Shown here in pieces: positions 32,972 to 43,292 of a stretch of 64,000 nucleotides of DNA. Both the position numbers and the translations under genes were made by a program. Position 1 is the stretch's first letter; each line of letters starts with the position of its first letter. Origin of the DNA: Graphilbum fragrans. Its lineage: Eukaryota > Ascomycota > Sordariomycetes > Ophiostomatales > Ophiostomataceae. The notes under the pieces were generated by a model that did no database searches, was not told the origin of the DNA, and was given only the letters and a program-made list of their open reading frames with translations. The stretch lies in NCBI GenBank assembly GCA_001513895.1, contig LLKO01000002.1:1959716-2023715 (forward strand), in the 5' to 3' direction.

Positions 32972-34960
32972 TCACATGAATAGATTCGGGTCGAGGACAT
33001 CGGTGTCGGTGTCGGCGTTGCTGCCATTAATCAGTCGCCGCATCTCCGCCTCGTCCATCAGCCACTCGGCATCATCGTGCGTGGCGGCCAGCCCCGAGCC
33101 GTAGCCCACATCCATCTCTAGGCCCAGGTCGCTGGTGAGTAGGCCACCATCGCTTTCGAGGAGACCGTCCATGTCGTCCACCGTGCCGCCACCAACCCAG
33201 AATTCTTCTGCTGGGCGCAGTCCGTTGTTGGTTGGCGTTAGGGCGTCCTCATCCAAGGGGTCGTCGCCCCCCGACATGTGTGGCAGGGGAGAGGAGCGGC
33301 ACTGAGGTCTGGGGTTGCTGTGCTCTCGCTGCTGGTGCAGTTGGAGATCGTGGTGCCGGGCAAAACGAGCGAGGCAGTCGGGTTGTGGACAGGCCAGAGT
33401 GTGTTTGGCGCCAGTCAGGGCAGTCATCACATCGACAAACGGCAGGCCGCCTCCAGTCGCATCTGTGTTTGTGCCCGCGCCGGCGTCGTTGTCGTCGTCC
33501 AGCAGAGTCACCATCATCACAGCCGTCGGCGGCGGGGGAGGCCGTTCGCGGCGCAGGTGGACGTAGAGAATGTGCTCTTCCAGCTTCATCTTGGACACAA
33601 ACCCACGGCCGCACCCCTCCGTTTGTGCATCCCAGGCTGCCAACTCCGGGTCGTCGATCGAAGCCGAAGCAGGAGCCGCAGCAGCGCCTTGTCGGTCTGC
33701 CTCCGTCTCCGCATCTAGTTTCATCTCCGGTTCGACCTGCTCGCTCGTGGGTTCTCGGGATGCTCGGCCCATGGAAGCCCGGCCGAGGAGGATGTCGGCG
33801 TCGCCGCACACGTACCGCAGGCCCTCGTGGGCCGCACGGATGTGCACATTGAGGTTGGGGCGGCGTGTAAAGGTCTTTGTGCAGCCTTCGTGCGGGCAGG
33901 TAATGGTTTTGCGGTCGGCCACCGTCTTGCCCGAGTGGTACATGTCGATGTGGCGGTGCAGCTCAAACGGCCCCGAGCAGCGCATGTCGCAAAACATGCA
34001 CGTCACATGTTCATGGCGCATGTGCGCCTCGAGAAGCGCCCGGGTCGCAAAGCCGACGTGCCGGTGTCCGCTCTTGGCTTCGTCTTCTTCTGTCGTCGGT
34101 ACCGAGGTGCATTCGTCACACCAGAATTTTGGCGTGCCGTGGTCTCTCTCCGTATGACGGCGCAACGCCGCCGCGCTGTCGAACATGGCACTGCATAGTG
34201 TGGCTGCTGCAGTAGATTCTGGAGTCGCCGTGTGGTGGTTGCAAATGTATGCAGACTGGCCGAGGTGGTCGACGCGGATGTGCCGTTGCAGCGTCTGATG
34301 TTTGCGGAACGATCGATCACAGCCATCGTAGCCGCGGCAGCGGAACCGGTCTTCGCCTTCATGGACGGCAGCATGGCGTCGTAGCCGTGTAGCGGTGAGG
34401 AAGGCCTTATTGCACTCGAGGCAGATGTAACTGCGCTCCTGTGAGTGTGAACCCTTGATGTGTTGCCGAAGATGCTTCTCTTCCATGTACGCTTTGTCGC
34501 AGTCGGTGCACCTGAACGGCCGATCGTTTGTGTGTGAGCGGAGGTGGGCCTAGGCCACGTTAGTATCAGACATTTCGTTGTATCTTGACAGCGAACACAT
34601 ACCGTCAATCGTGCCGGTCGGTTAAAGGTCTTGGAGCATCCAGGCCAGGTGCAGGAGATCGTTTTCAGGTCGGACGGAAATCGGCGAGAGGTGGCGGCCG
34701 AATGAGCCGTTGTCAATGGAGTCGAGTAGGCCACCGATGGCGTGGACCTTTCGTCTTGAGATTCGGATGCGTCGCCATCGTCGGGAACTATGGGTTTTTC
34801 GAGGCTAGAAACTGTAGGTCTTGTTAGAATCGCCATCCTCTTCTTCAATGGAGTACGAGGAAGGAAGAGAGTGCCACGCACCAGCTATAAACCGATCACC
34901 AGCCGGCAAAAAAAGCGGCGGCTCTTCACGAGCTAATTCTTCTGTCGCTTTTCTCTTCAT
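32972..34960 (-). CDS. TFIIIA-like C2H2 zinc-finger transcription factor
   Basis: Proposed exons 34960-34882, 34811-34603 and 34549-32972 join in frame to 621 aa. Nine canonical C2H2 fingers and one degenerate finger lie in the first 450 residues. They start with CTWPGCSKTFNRPARLTAH (split by intron 2), CTDCDKAYMEEKHLRQH, CLECNKAFLTATRLRRH and CRGYDGCDRSFRKHQTLQRH. The degenerate one (TEGCGRGFVSKMKLEEH) lacks its first Cys. The finger order and TGxKP-poor linkers suggest TFIIIA, which binds the 5S rRNA gene control region and 5S RNA and recruits TFIIIB/C. The C-terminus is acidic. The first exon (MKRKATEELAREE) is inferred from a 70-nt intron with GTGCGT donor. A later in-frame ATG at 34836 is the simpler alternative start. 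Confidence 0.8.
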
Positions 34961-35355
34961 CTCGTGCAGCTCTTGTCGTTGTTCAGAGCGGCTGCCGCAT
35001 GGAAGGGCGTCTTCTTGCTGTAGTGAACCTTTTTTTTCTGCCAGTTTATTTTGAAGCCAAAAAGCCATAAAAAAAAGTGCGACTAAAGTTGGGGCTTATC
35101 GCGATAAGAGAACATTGGCTGAAAGCAGCCACCGTGCGTGCACGGACCACCCGTGACCGCGCCAGAACTTTTTTTCCTCTCTGAAGGAAACCAACGACAT
35201 TGGGGCAATTTTTCGCAACAACAACGAAGCTTCCCACCAGCACAGCACGACTGAGACGTCACCTCGAGATCGCATCCTAACGACAGACTTTTTGCTGCCG
35301 TTTTAATATTCGTCGACGTACTCTTTCTGCAGCTCCCTTCCCCAAATACACGAAA
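34961..35355. promoter_or_regulatory. Compact bidirectional promoter, TFIIIA-like / RPB6
   Basis: 395 nt between divergent starts of two genes of the transcription machinery. An in-frame upstream ATG for the zinc-finger gene at 35068 leaves its leader length uncertain. The sequence has T-rich tracts near 35050-35070 and 35160-35220. Confidence 0.5.
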
Positions 35356-36039
35356 ATGTCTGAATACGGTGATGATGATGGCGGCAACGTGTAAGTTTTT
35401 GACGACAGAGGAGAGGAAATCATGGGGGAGGAAGCGGCGCCAAAGCCTTGGTGCTAGATAGACGGCTAATTGTCTGCTTGGCAACTACAGCGACGAGCCC
35501 CAGTACGATGAGGATGATGCCCAGGAGTACTACGACCCCGAGGTGCTCGAGAACGACGACGAGAACGGCCACGGTGCCAACGGCGCCGGTGCCGGTGCAG
35601 GCGAAGATGATTTGGACATCATCGTGTCCGGCGACCCGTCAGCCATGGCCAACCAGAAGGGTAACGGCGCGAATGGCGCAGCCGGCGGCGGCCACACGAA
35701 CAACGTCAAGTCGCTGAAAGACAAGAAGATCCCCAACGACCAGCGGACGACGACGCCTTTCCTGACCAAGTACGAGAAGGCGCGCATTCTGGGCACGCGC
35801 GCTCTGCAGATCAGGTGTGTTTTACTGCGCCCCATATGGTGACGGTCGATGCTGTCAAGGTTTGGCCTGCTAACACCAACAGCATGAACGCGCCAGTCTT
35901 GGTGGATCTCGAGGGCGAGACGGACCCGCTGCAGATTGCCATCAAGGAACTGCGCGAGAAGAAAGTGCCGCTGATCGTGCGCCGGTACCTGCCCGATGGC
36001 TTCTACGAGGACTGGACTTGCGAGGAGCTGCTGCAGTAG
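35356..36039 (+). CDS. rpb6: RNA polymerases I, II and III subunit RPABC2 (Rpb6)
   Basis: Three exons, 35356-35390, 35491-35814 and 35883-36039, join in frame to 171 aa. Rpb6 is a shared subunit of all three nuclear RNA polymerases that stabilises the largest subunit. The acidic N-terminus (DEPQYDEDDAQEYYDPE) is followed by the conserved core TTTPFLTKYEKARILGTRAL, QISMNAPVLVDLEGETDPL and RRYLPDGFYEDWTCEEL. The core crosses the second splice junction in frame. Length is near yeast Rpo26 (155 aa); a Gly/Asn/Ala insertion (about residues 60-95) accounts for the difference. Confidence 0.97.
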
Positions 36040-36752
36040 ATGTGGCAAGCGATAATGGGGGTGACAAGAGAGGATGTTTGCATTAGCGATGGCGTTCCGT
36101 TTCTCATCATATTGTTTGTTTTGGTTCTGGGATGGATCCTGGTATCAGTTGTCTAGGAATCTGCAAGAAGAAGAGGAAAAAAAGTCGGAATAAACAGATC
36201 CGCAAAACGTGTTCCAACATGAACACGGTGGGTGTGTTTTTGGGAGGATACAAAGGTCCAGGATAAGAGGTCTCAGGTAGCCGTAATAGAAAAAAATTAT
36301 GTTTTGACAAAGGGCTACTGAATAGGCGAAGAGATTGGGACTATAAACACTCGAAGCATACTCACTTTTTGCAATCGTAACGTATCGTGTATTGCTTTCT
36401 CTAGCGCCCCGCTCATACTACCAATGTCTATTTGGCCGCGCCAGCAAGAAAGCAGCATCAAGAGCCAAGGATAGGTCTAAAACAATAAAACAACATAGGG
36501 GGAGGGTGGTTAGCATATTAAATAAGAACGCCATTCCAGCCAGCTGTCTACTTTGAGACTCTTTGCTTTCCCCTTTTTTCTGTCAAAAACAAGCAAAGAC
36601 CAAAAGAAGAAGACCAAATAAACAGAAAAGTCCCGTCACTATATGTACAGACCAGAGCGCTAGATCTTCAAACACGCCGTGCATACTTTATATATCCCCT
36701 ACCATAGACCCTATCGGCGCTCTAGCAGCTTCATCTTCACAAATACAACACT
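36040..36752. other. Convergent 3' region, RPB6 / SEC63
   Basis: AT-rich noncoding sequence expected to hold both 3' UTRs. No gene or repeat was recognised. Confidence 0.6.
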
Positions 36753-39066
36753 CTAGTTTTCAGGCTCAGTGTCTGTGTTGGTTTCGCTTGTGTCGTCAGC
36801 CTCCTCCTCCGTGCCGCTCTCCTCATCTTCTGAATTGTCGTCTTGACGCTTGCTCTTTTGCGTCGGCATGCCCTTGGCAGCGTTCATGATGCCGGCAATG
36901 GAGTCTGCAAGAGGTGGATGTTAGTTGAGCGCAAGAGATTAAATATACACGAGAAAATGAATGACGTACCCTCTTCCGGATCGCTGATCTCGTCCTCCGC
37001 CGCGATCTCCGCAGCCCGGCTCGCGTCGTCCACCATCAGCGTCACCTCGGTCTTGGTGTCGAAGCCGACATAGCTGTCACAGATAATGTGCATGACGAAT
37101 GTGTATTGACCAGCTTGCGGCGGTGCCTGGAACTGTGCCTTCAGAGTCTGCATGGCGTAGGTGGGGGTCTTGCCGTCTGCTTCGAAAAGCGGCTTGTCAA
37201 ACTGGGTAAAGGTGAAGGGCGGGATGACCATCTTGCCCTGCTTCGAATCGGTAAGGAAAACGCTCCAGCGTGGAGAGTGGTCACGGCCAAAGTAGGGCGC
37301 GTATGCGAGCGGAGGCAGGACGGGCTGGTCACTGCTTATCTCGGTCATGATGGCGGTGCCATCGGGGTTCTTTCCCACAGCATGCTTCGGCTTGCGGCCC
37401 AGGAGGGCATCCAAGTCGTCTTCGGCCGGGTCGACGTCGATCAGGTCAAGCTCGTTGACCTCTGGAGCGGCGGCCGCGAAACCAGGAGGAATGAAACGGC
37501 CCTTGACGATCAGGCTCACAAGCGAGGAGGGAATGATGTTCTTCTCGCCCGTGACCTTGAAAAAAGCCTTGGCTACGCGCAGGTACGGCAACTGTTTCGC
37601 CACGGCGAGAGCTTGCTGGTATTGGCTCTCGGAAAGACGGCCGGGCCCCACAGCAAGCTTCCTCCTCTTGACGTCAGGCAGGTCCATCAGCCGCTGGACG
37701 GTGTGGTGCACGCTGGAGCCAGCCTCGATGGCCTTGGCGATGGCAGGCGTAACATGGGGCAGTTGCAGGAGAGGCGAGGCCTTGGGCGGCAGCGCCTGGA
37801 TGAAGAGCTGGGCAGCTTGAAGCGAGACAATCACGGGGGCGGAGGTGCCATAGGCGAGCGCAATGGCGGCAAAAGAACGAGTCAGCGCATTAGCCACTGG
37901 AGCCACTTCGAACTTGGCCGTCTCAAGAGCAGCATCGCCGAGGTCGATGCGGCCGAGATACGCCCAGAGGAGCGCCAGGACCTTGCGACGGACACCGTTG
38001 TCAAGCTTCTCCAGGCGCTCCTTGTCGGCAGCCGCCATACCAGAAACAGTGATCGCAGAGCCGCTGAGGATGTCCAGACTAGCCTTGGCGGGGGCTTCTG
38101 CCTTCTCATCTGTTGTTGCTGCCTTGCTTGGTGAAAGCGCGGCACCGATGCGTGCTTCAATGGTAGCAAGGCCAGATTCGGCCTTGTCGCCCGACAGAAT
38201 GGTCTCAAACTCCTTGCCCGTGCTGAAGGAAGAAACCAGGGTGGCCGCGTCAATGCTCTCGTCGTACTCGTGGAACAGGCGGTTGGCGCTCTCCATAAGG
38301 ACGCCCTCCTTGGACTTGCTTTGGGTGCCGTACCACCAGCTGCCGACAAGGTAGGGCAGCAGCACGCCGAAGAGCATAAAGTAGAGGAGCAAAACGTATT
38401 TTCCGTTGCCGTCGGACACGATGATCTTGGGCAGCGCAATGCCGATGCTGATGCTCTGCTTGCCGTCGGGGTGGCCGTACTTGATGTAGTTGTTGCGGAT
38501 TTCCTCGTCGGTCAGGGCCTGGTACGCCTTGGATATCTCGACGTAGCGGTCGTTGAGCATCTCTAAGGTCTCGTTCTTGGCCGGGTCGGGCTTGACCTTG
38601 TCGGGGTGCAGTCTGCGCGAGAGCTGCTTGTAGGTGCTCTTGATCACCTTTTCGGTGGCAGACTACATGGAACGGGCTTGTTAGCAGACACACACATAAG
38701 CCACCGGATCGGAAAGCTCACCTCAGAGATGCCTAAAATGTCGTAGGGGTTCCATATCCGCTGCGCTGCTGGGGCTTCCGTGTTGTGAATCAGGTAGAAC
38801 ATGTAGCCGATAATGGCCCAGCCGATGACGACGGCAGCCGTCAGGCCCAGCCGCCGCTGCTGGCGGCGGTACTTGGCTCGCTCAGCATCGACAAGGTCGG
38901 CGTGTGGCGCACGGTAGTCGGTGTGAATGCGCGGGAACACAGCCGCTGGGTCGCCAGCACGGCTCACCAAAACGTACGTCAAGGGAAGGGTGATTGTGGA
39001 GGTGAGTGTCAGGACAAAGAATGGCCATAGCTGGCCAGTCTCGTCATAGGTGTAGTCGGAGCTCAT
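36753..39066 (-). CDS. sec63: SEC63, ER protein-translocation J-domain subunit
   Basis: Three exons, 39066-38722, 38662-36970 and 36904-36753, join in frame to 729 aa. Sec63 sits in the ER membrane, recruits BiP/Kar2 through its lumenal J domain, and drives post-translational translocation with Sec61-Sec62-Sec71/72. Membrane spans lie near residues 14-36, 77-95 and 194-216. The J domain starts at NPYDILGISE and contains HPD at residues 134-136; it is split by intron 1 exactly after GISE. The Brl/Sec63 domain follows (ALPPKASPLLQLPHVTPAIA; LSESQYQQALAVAKQLPYLR). The last exon encodes the acidic C-terminal tail (SEDEESGTEEEADD), which in yeast contacts Sec62 and is CK2-phosphorylated. All expected parts are present. 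Confidence 0.96.
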
Positions 39067-40155
39067 GGCGGCGAGCGCGGTCGGCGGCGCGAAGAGGCCG
39101 ACACAGGGCGATTAGGGTTGACTCGGCAGAGGACGACAAGTGAGGGAGGCACAAGAGCTGAAGGGAGGAGGCCCAAAATACGAAGCCAGAAAAAAAGAGA
39201 GAAAAAGAAGTTAGACGGCGAGAGCTCTTGGAGGAAATACCATAGGGAAGGCGGAAATTGGTAGACGGAAGGTGCGAAGGAGGGACAAGAAACAACTAAG
39301 AGGAAGAGAGAAAAAAATTAACAATGCCGGTTCGCGTTGGCCACAATGTGCATCCCAGGATCCAGAGGCACTGCCTGTGTCGTGCCCAGTAGCAAGGTGA
39401 AAAAAAGAGGCAGGGGTTGGAGGGTGGATGGCTCTGGCGGTGGTTAGAGCAAGGTTGTGAGGTGGTGGTGTGCGTGCAGATACATAGGGCCCCAAATGGA
39501 CACCTCTTTCTTTGGTGGTTTCTGAACTATATTTTATTTTTACGTGTTACTCCGTAGATTGATCGTGAAAGGTGGCCTTCCCCAAGCTTTAATGAGCCGT
39601 GTCGCACTGTGTCGTAAGCTGGAGGATTTAGCGTGGTGGTGCGCTGAAACTGGGCCTCCAACACAGTGCCGAAGGTCTTCAGGTGCCTGGGGAGGGAGGC
39701 GCGAGCACGAGCCGCCTAGCCCCTGGCTAACTAGGGTGAGCCCCGCCTATTAAAGCTGTTGCCACAAAAAAGACAACAGCCGTTACGGAGGGCAATGGGA
39801 GACAAAGGAGAAAGGTGCTATGAAGGCCGGAACCAGGTAGATAGGGGAGGTGGCGATCCGAAGGTGTCCTGGTGTACGTTGCACTCCATACCCGTAAACC
39901 GGCACTGAAGAATCTTGGCATTTGCCCGTGATTGATTTACAGAACGACTGCGAGTGCTCTACTGGACTACGCAAATATCATAGAACGTGAAGAAATAGTC
40001 TTTGGTCAAAGGTTACTAGAAGGGGGAGAAATATAGATAAAAGAATAAACAAGGTCACAAAATAGATGCAGACAGAAACGACACAAATAAAAACATAAAA
40101 AATTGTCTATCCCGGAGGTCCCCCCTTTCTGCGTGCAAAAATAAGAAAGAACGCC
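39067..40155. promoter_or_regulatory. SEC63 upstream region
   Basis: Upstream of SEC63 on the minus strand and downstream of the small membrane ORF. The minus strand is CT-rich close to the SEC63 ATG (39100-39320). TACTCCGTA occurs at 39548. No supported gene. Confidence 0.5.
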
Positions 40156-40593
40156 TCAGTGCCCCCATCGGATGAACCGACCGGCACAAATGCAGCACCA
40201 TATATAAATCACGCCCGATCCCGCTAGGATCACGACAACCAGCTGCGGGGGGAGGAGGACAGCCACCACGAGCGCCACAAGCCCGATGCGCCGCACTCTT
40301 GAGAGCCGCTGTTCCCGGCGGCGCACCGCCTCTTTCTCCCTGTCTTTTTTCTTGTCTGCCGCGAACCACGGCGACGGGGGCGCCCGGGTGCCGGTACCAC
40401 CGGTGCTGTTCCTTGTGCTCGTATCTGTATTCTTGTTCTTTTTCGCTGAGTCCTCTGGCCCGGTCCACGGCTCTCCTCGGCGACGACGGTGGGGACGACG
40501 GTGAGGACGACGACGGTCGTATCGGCGCCAAGTATCGGCATAGTCGGGCCCATCTGAATCCGAGCTGACGTGATAATCGCTGACACTAGCCAT
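40156..40593 (-). CDS. Possible small membrane-hairpin protein
   Basis: Open frame of 145 aa starting at an ATG. The N-terminal half is Asp/Ser then Arg-rich (WRRYDRRRPHRRPHRRRRG), the middle is Lys/Arg-rich and helical, and the C-terminus holds one long hydrophobic stretch (RIGLVALVVAVLLPPQLVVV then ILAGSGVIYIWCCICAGRFI) with a central Pro-Pro that could form a membrane hairpin. No family was recognised. The ATG is only 84 nt beyond the stop of the upstream TPR/J-domain gene and in the same frame, with no stop codon between. It may be a separate compact gene, a read-through extension, or an unused frame. The open frame and the coherent membrane segment are seen directly; expression is not shown. 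Confidence 0.42.
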   Translation of the reverse strand: MASVSDYHVSSDSDGPDYADTWRRYDRRRPHRRPHRRRRGEPWTGPEDSAKKNKNTDTSTRNSTGGTGTRAPPSPWFAADKKKDREKEAVRRREQRLSRVRRIGLVALVVAVLLPPQLVVVILAGSGVIYIWCCICAGRFIRWGH

Positions 40594-40677
40594 GCTGCTG
40601 CTGCTGCCGTCCTCGTCCTCGTCGTGGCGGTAGCTGTCTTCCTCGCGGTCGTCGGAGTCCTCATCCCCGTCGGGTTG

Positions 40678-43292
40678 TCACTGGAAATGGAAGCCGCCGG
40701 GGAAACCGCGCTGTCGCGAACCGCCGGCCTGCTGGTTGAAGGCAAAGCCGCCCTGTCCACCGGGGAAGCCACCGAAGCCGCCACCGCCGCCGCCAAAGCC
40801 ACCACCTCCGCCGAAGCCGCCGCCGCCAAAGCTGCCGCCGCCCTGGCCGCCCATCATGCTGTATAGGATCTCCGGGTCGATGCCGCCGTGCATACCGCCA
40901 CCACCGAACATGTCGGAGTCGACGAGGTCCTCGCCGCTGTCGTAGCGAGCGCGTTTTCTAATGGTTAGCATGGGGTGACAAGATAGCAAAGGGGAGGGGC
41001 CTGGAGAAGCAAAAAGGAGAAACAACAAGAGTAGAGCAACATACTGTGGATCGCTAAGAGTCTCGTAGGCTTCGCCAATGTCCTTGAAGCGGGCCTCGGC
41101 CTGCTCGTCGCCCGGGTTCTTGTCCGGGTGGTGAACGACGGCGAGCTTCCGGTAGGCCTTCTTGATCTCCTTGTCGTCGGCGTCCTTAGACACGCTGAGG
41201 ATTTTGTAGTAGTCTTTGCGCTGGCTCTTCTTAAACTCGAGCTCGGCGCGCTTGAGCTCTTTGGCGACGCTGCGGTCCTCGGGCTCGCGCTCGGCAATCG
41301 ACTTCCACTCGCGCACGGCATCCTCCCAGCGCTCGGCCAGGCCGAGCGAGTTGGCCTTGGTGCGGCGGGCCTTGGTGTAGGCGGGGTCCATGCTGATAGC
41401 GCTGTCGCAGTCGGCAATGGCGCTGTCGTAGTCCTTGAGCTTGGTGTGGCACAGCGCACGGTTCTGGTACAGCTTGGCGTTGGTGCTGCGGTTGGTCGGG
41501 TCGATGGCGAGCGCCTCGGTGTACTTGGCAATGGCTGTCTCCCAGCGGCCGGCCTTGTACTCCTTGTTGCCCTCTTCCTTCATGCGGTCGAGGCGCTGCA
41601 GCACCCGCAGCCACTTGATGGCGTCCTTCATGTCGCGGTCCAGCTCGATCGCCCGCCGGAAGTGCCGCTCGGCCTGCACGTTGTCGCCCTGCGCATACAG
41701 CGCGCGTCCGCGCAGCACCATGGCTTCGGGGTCCTTGTTGTTGTTCCGCAGCAGCGACATGGCAATGTTGGACGCCTCGCCCAGGTTGTTCTCGCCGCCC
41801 ATCTTGAGGTACGCCGCGCACCGCATCAGCTGCCACTTGCGCGGCTGCAGGGCCCCCGGGCCGAGCTGCCGGCTGGCCAGGTCAAGTGCGTGCAGCACCA
41901 TGGATCCCGCGGTGCCGTTGTCGAGAGCGTCACGTGCCGCATTGGCATGCTGCTGCATTTCTTTGGCCGGCGCCATGTCCTTGGCCGACGGCGGCGGGCT
42001 GATGCGGCCAAAAGTCAGCAGCGCGTCGTCCGGCTGGCCCAGGCTGGTGTAAATGCGCGCCAGCCGCAGCAGGATCTTGCTGTTCTGCTGGTCCAGGTCG
42101 GCTGCACGCTGGCAGTCCTCGAGGGCCGATGCATAGTTGCCCGCCGACATCAATGCGGCCGCACGGTTGCTCAGATAAGTGGCCGATTGCGGTTGCAACA
42201 GAACGGCTGGGATTGTTAGCAGGTGTCTAGTACAAACAGCAAGCAGCAAAAAGACAAAACAATCAGACAACAAGACAAACCTTTGGAGTACTGCTCGATG
42301 GCCTGCGGGTAGTTCTTCTCCTTGAAAAACTTGTTGCCGGCGTTCTTGTAGCCCTCGGCCTCCTCTAGGGTCGACAGGGACGGAGCGGCCGCGGTCGGCT
42401 TGTGCGGTGGGGGCACTGGGCCATCACCGCTGCTGCTGCTGCCGTTGACGGCAGTGCCATTGGCGGTCGCAGACGAAGCAGGGGCGGCTGACGCAGACGA
42501 TGCCGCGGCCGCTGTGGCTGCTGCTGCAGTGGCTGTTGCCGGCGTGGCCATGGCTGGTGAAGAGGGCGGCTGCGGCGGGGACTGGGACCGCTGCTTTGGC
42601 TGGGACGTGAAGAACTGGGCCTGCGTGGGCTGCGGCTTCGGCGAGGAGGCAGCAGACGTGGTAGACACGGGCGGCGGCGAGGAGGGGCTGGCAGCGTGGG
42701 AAGTGATGCCGGGCGTGTCCCGATCTGTTTCCATCGACGTGCGGCTGGACATAGCGGACAGAGCAGACAGGCGCTTGTTGCGTTCCTCGGGCAAGAGGTT
42801 GAGCGGGTGCGTGTCCAAGTCGGCCTTTTTCCGCCGTGACGACGACGAAGCGGAGGGGGAAGAAGGCGAGGCGGAAGAGGCCGGCGCACCGGAGCCGATA
42901 TCGTGAGACGAACGGTGGTGGCGCGAATGCTGTCCGTAGCGGGCGGCAGCTGCGGACGACGACGAAGACGACGAGCCGCTGGTCTTCTTAGAGCGCGGCG
43001 CGGACGAGGGGGACGCGGGCAGCGCGGCGTCAGACGAGGGCCGCGACGACGGAGAGGCAGGAAAAGCGGCAGCCGACGCGGAAGACGACGAGCCTCCTCC
43101 GGGTGCAGATTTTTTTGTGGGCGACGACGAGGTGTACTTTTTGGTCGGCGATTTGCTCCTGGTGGCGGGCGAGGCAGGCTCCGAGCGCGCTGGCGATGGC
43201 AGATAGGGTTCTTCGTCGTCGTGGTACGGGTCGGCAGCGGCTGACGAGGAAGCAGCTTGTTTCTTGAAAGGTCTGTTTTTTAAAAAACCCAT
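40678..43292 (-). CDS. TPR and J-domain co-chaperone (DNAJC7/TPR2-like)
   Basis: Three exons, 43292-42281, 42206-41045 and 40957-40678, join in frame to 817 aa. Residues 1-300 are disordered and Ser/Ala/Pro-rich. TPR repeats follow from about residue 312 (AEGYKNAGNKFFKEKNYPQA; SATYLSNRAAALMSAGNYAS; MKEEGNKEYKAGRWETAIAK). A J domain lies at about residues 668-730 (KDYYKILSVSKDADDKEIKK, HHPDKNPGD with intact HPD). A Gly/Phe-rich tail ends in FPGGFHFQ. The order matches DNAJC7, which links Hsp70 and Hsp90 cycles in the cytosol. The long N-terminal extension is typical of filamentous fungi. Intron 2 (87 nt) is a multiple of three and free of in-frame stops. Confidence 0.93.
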
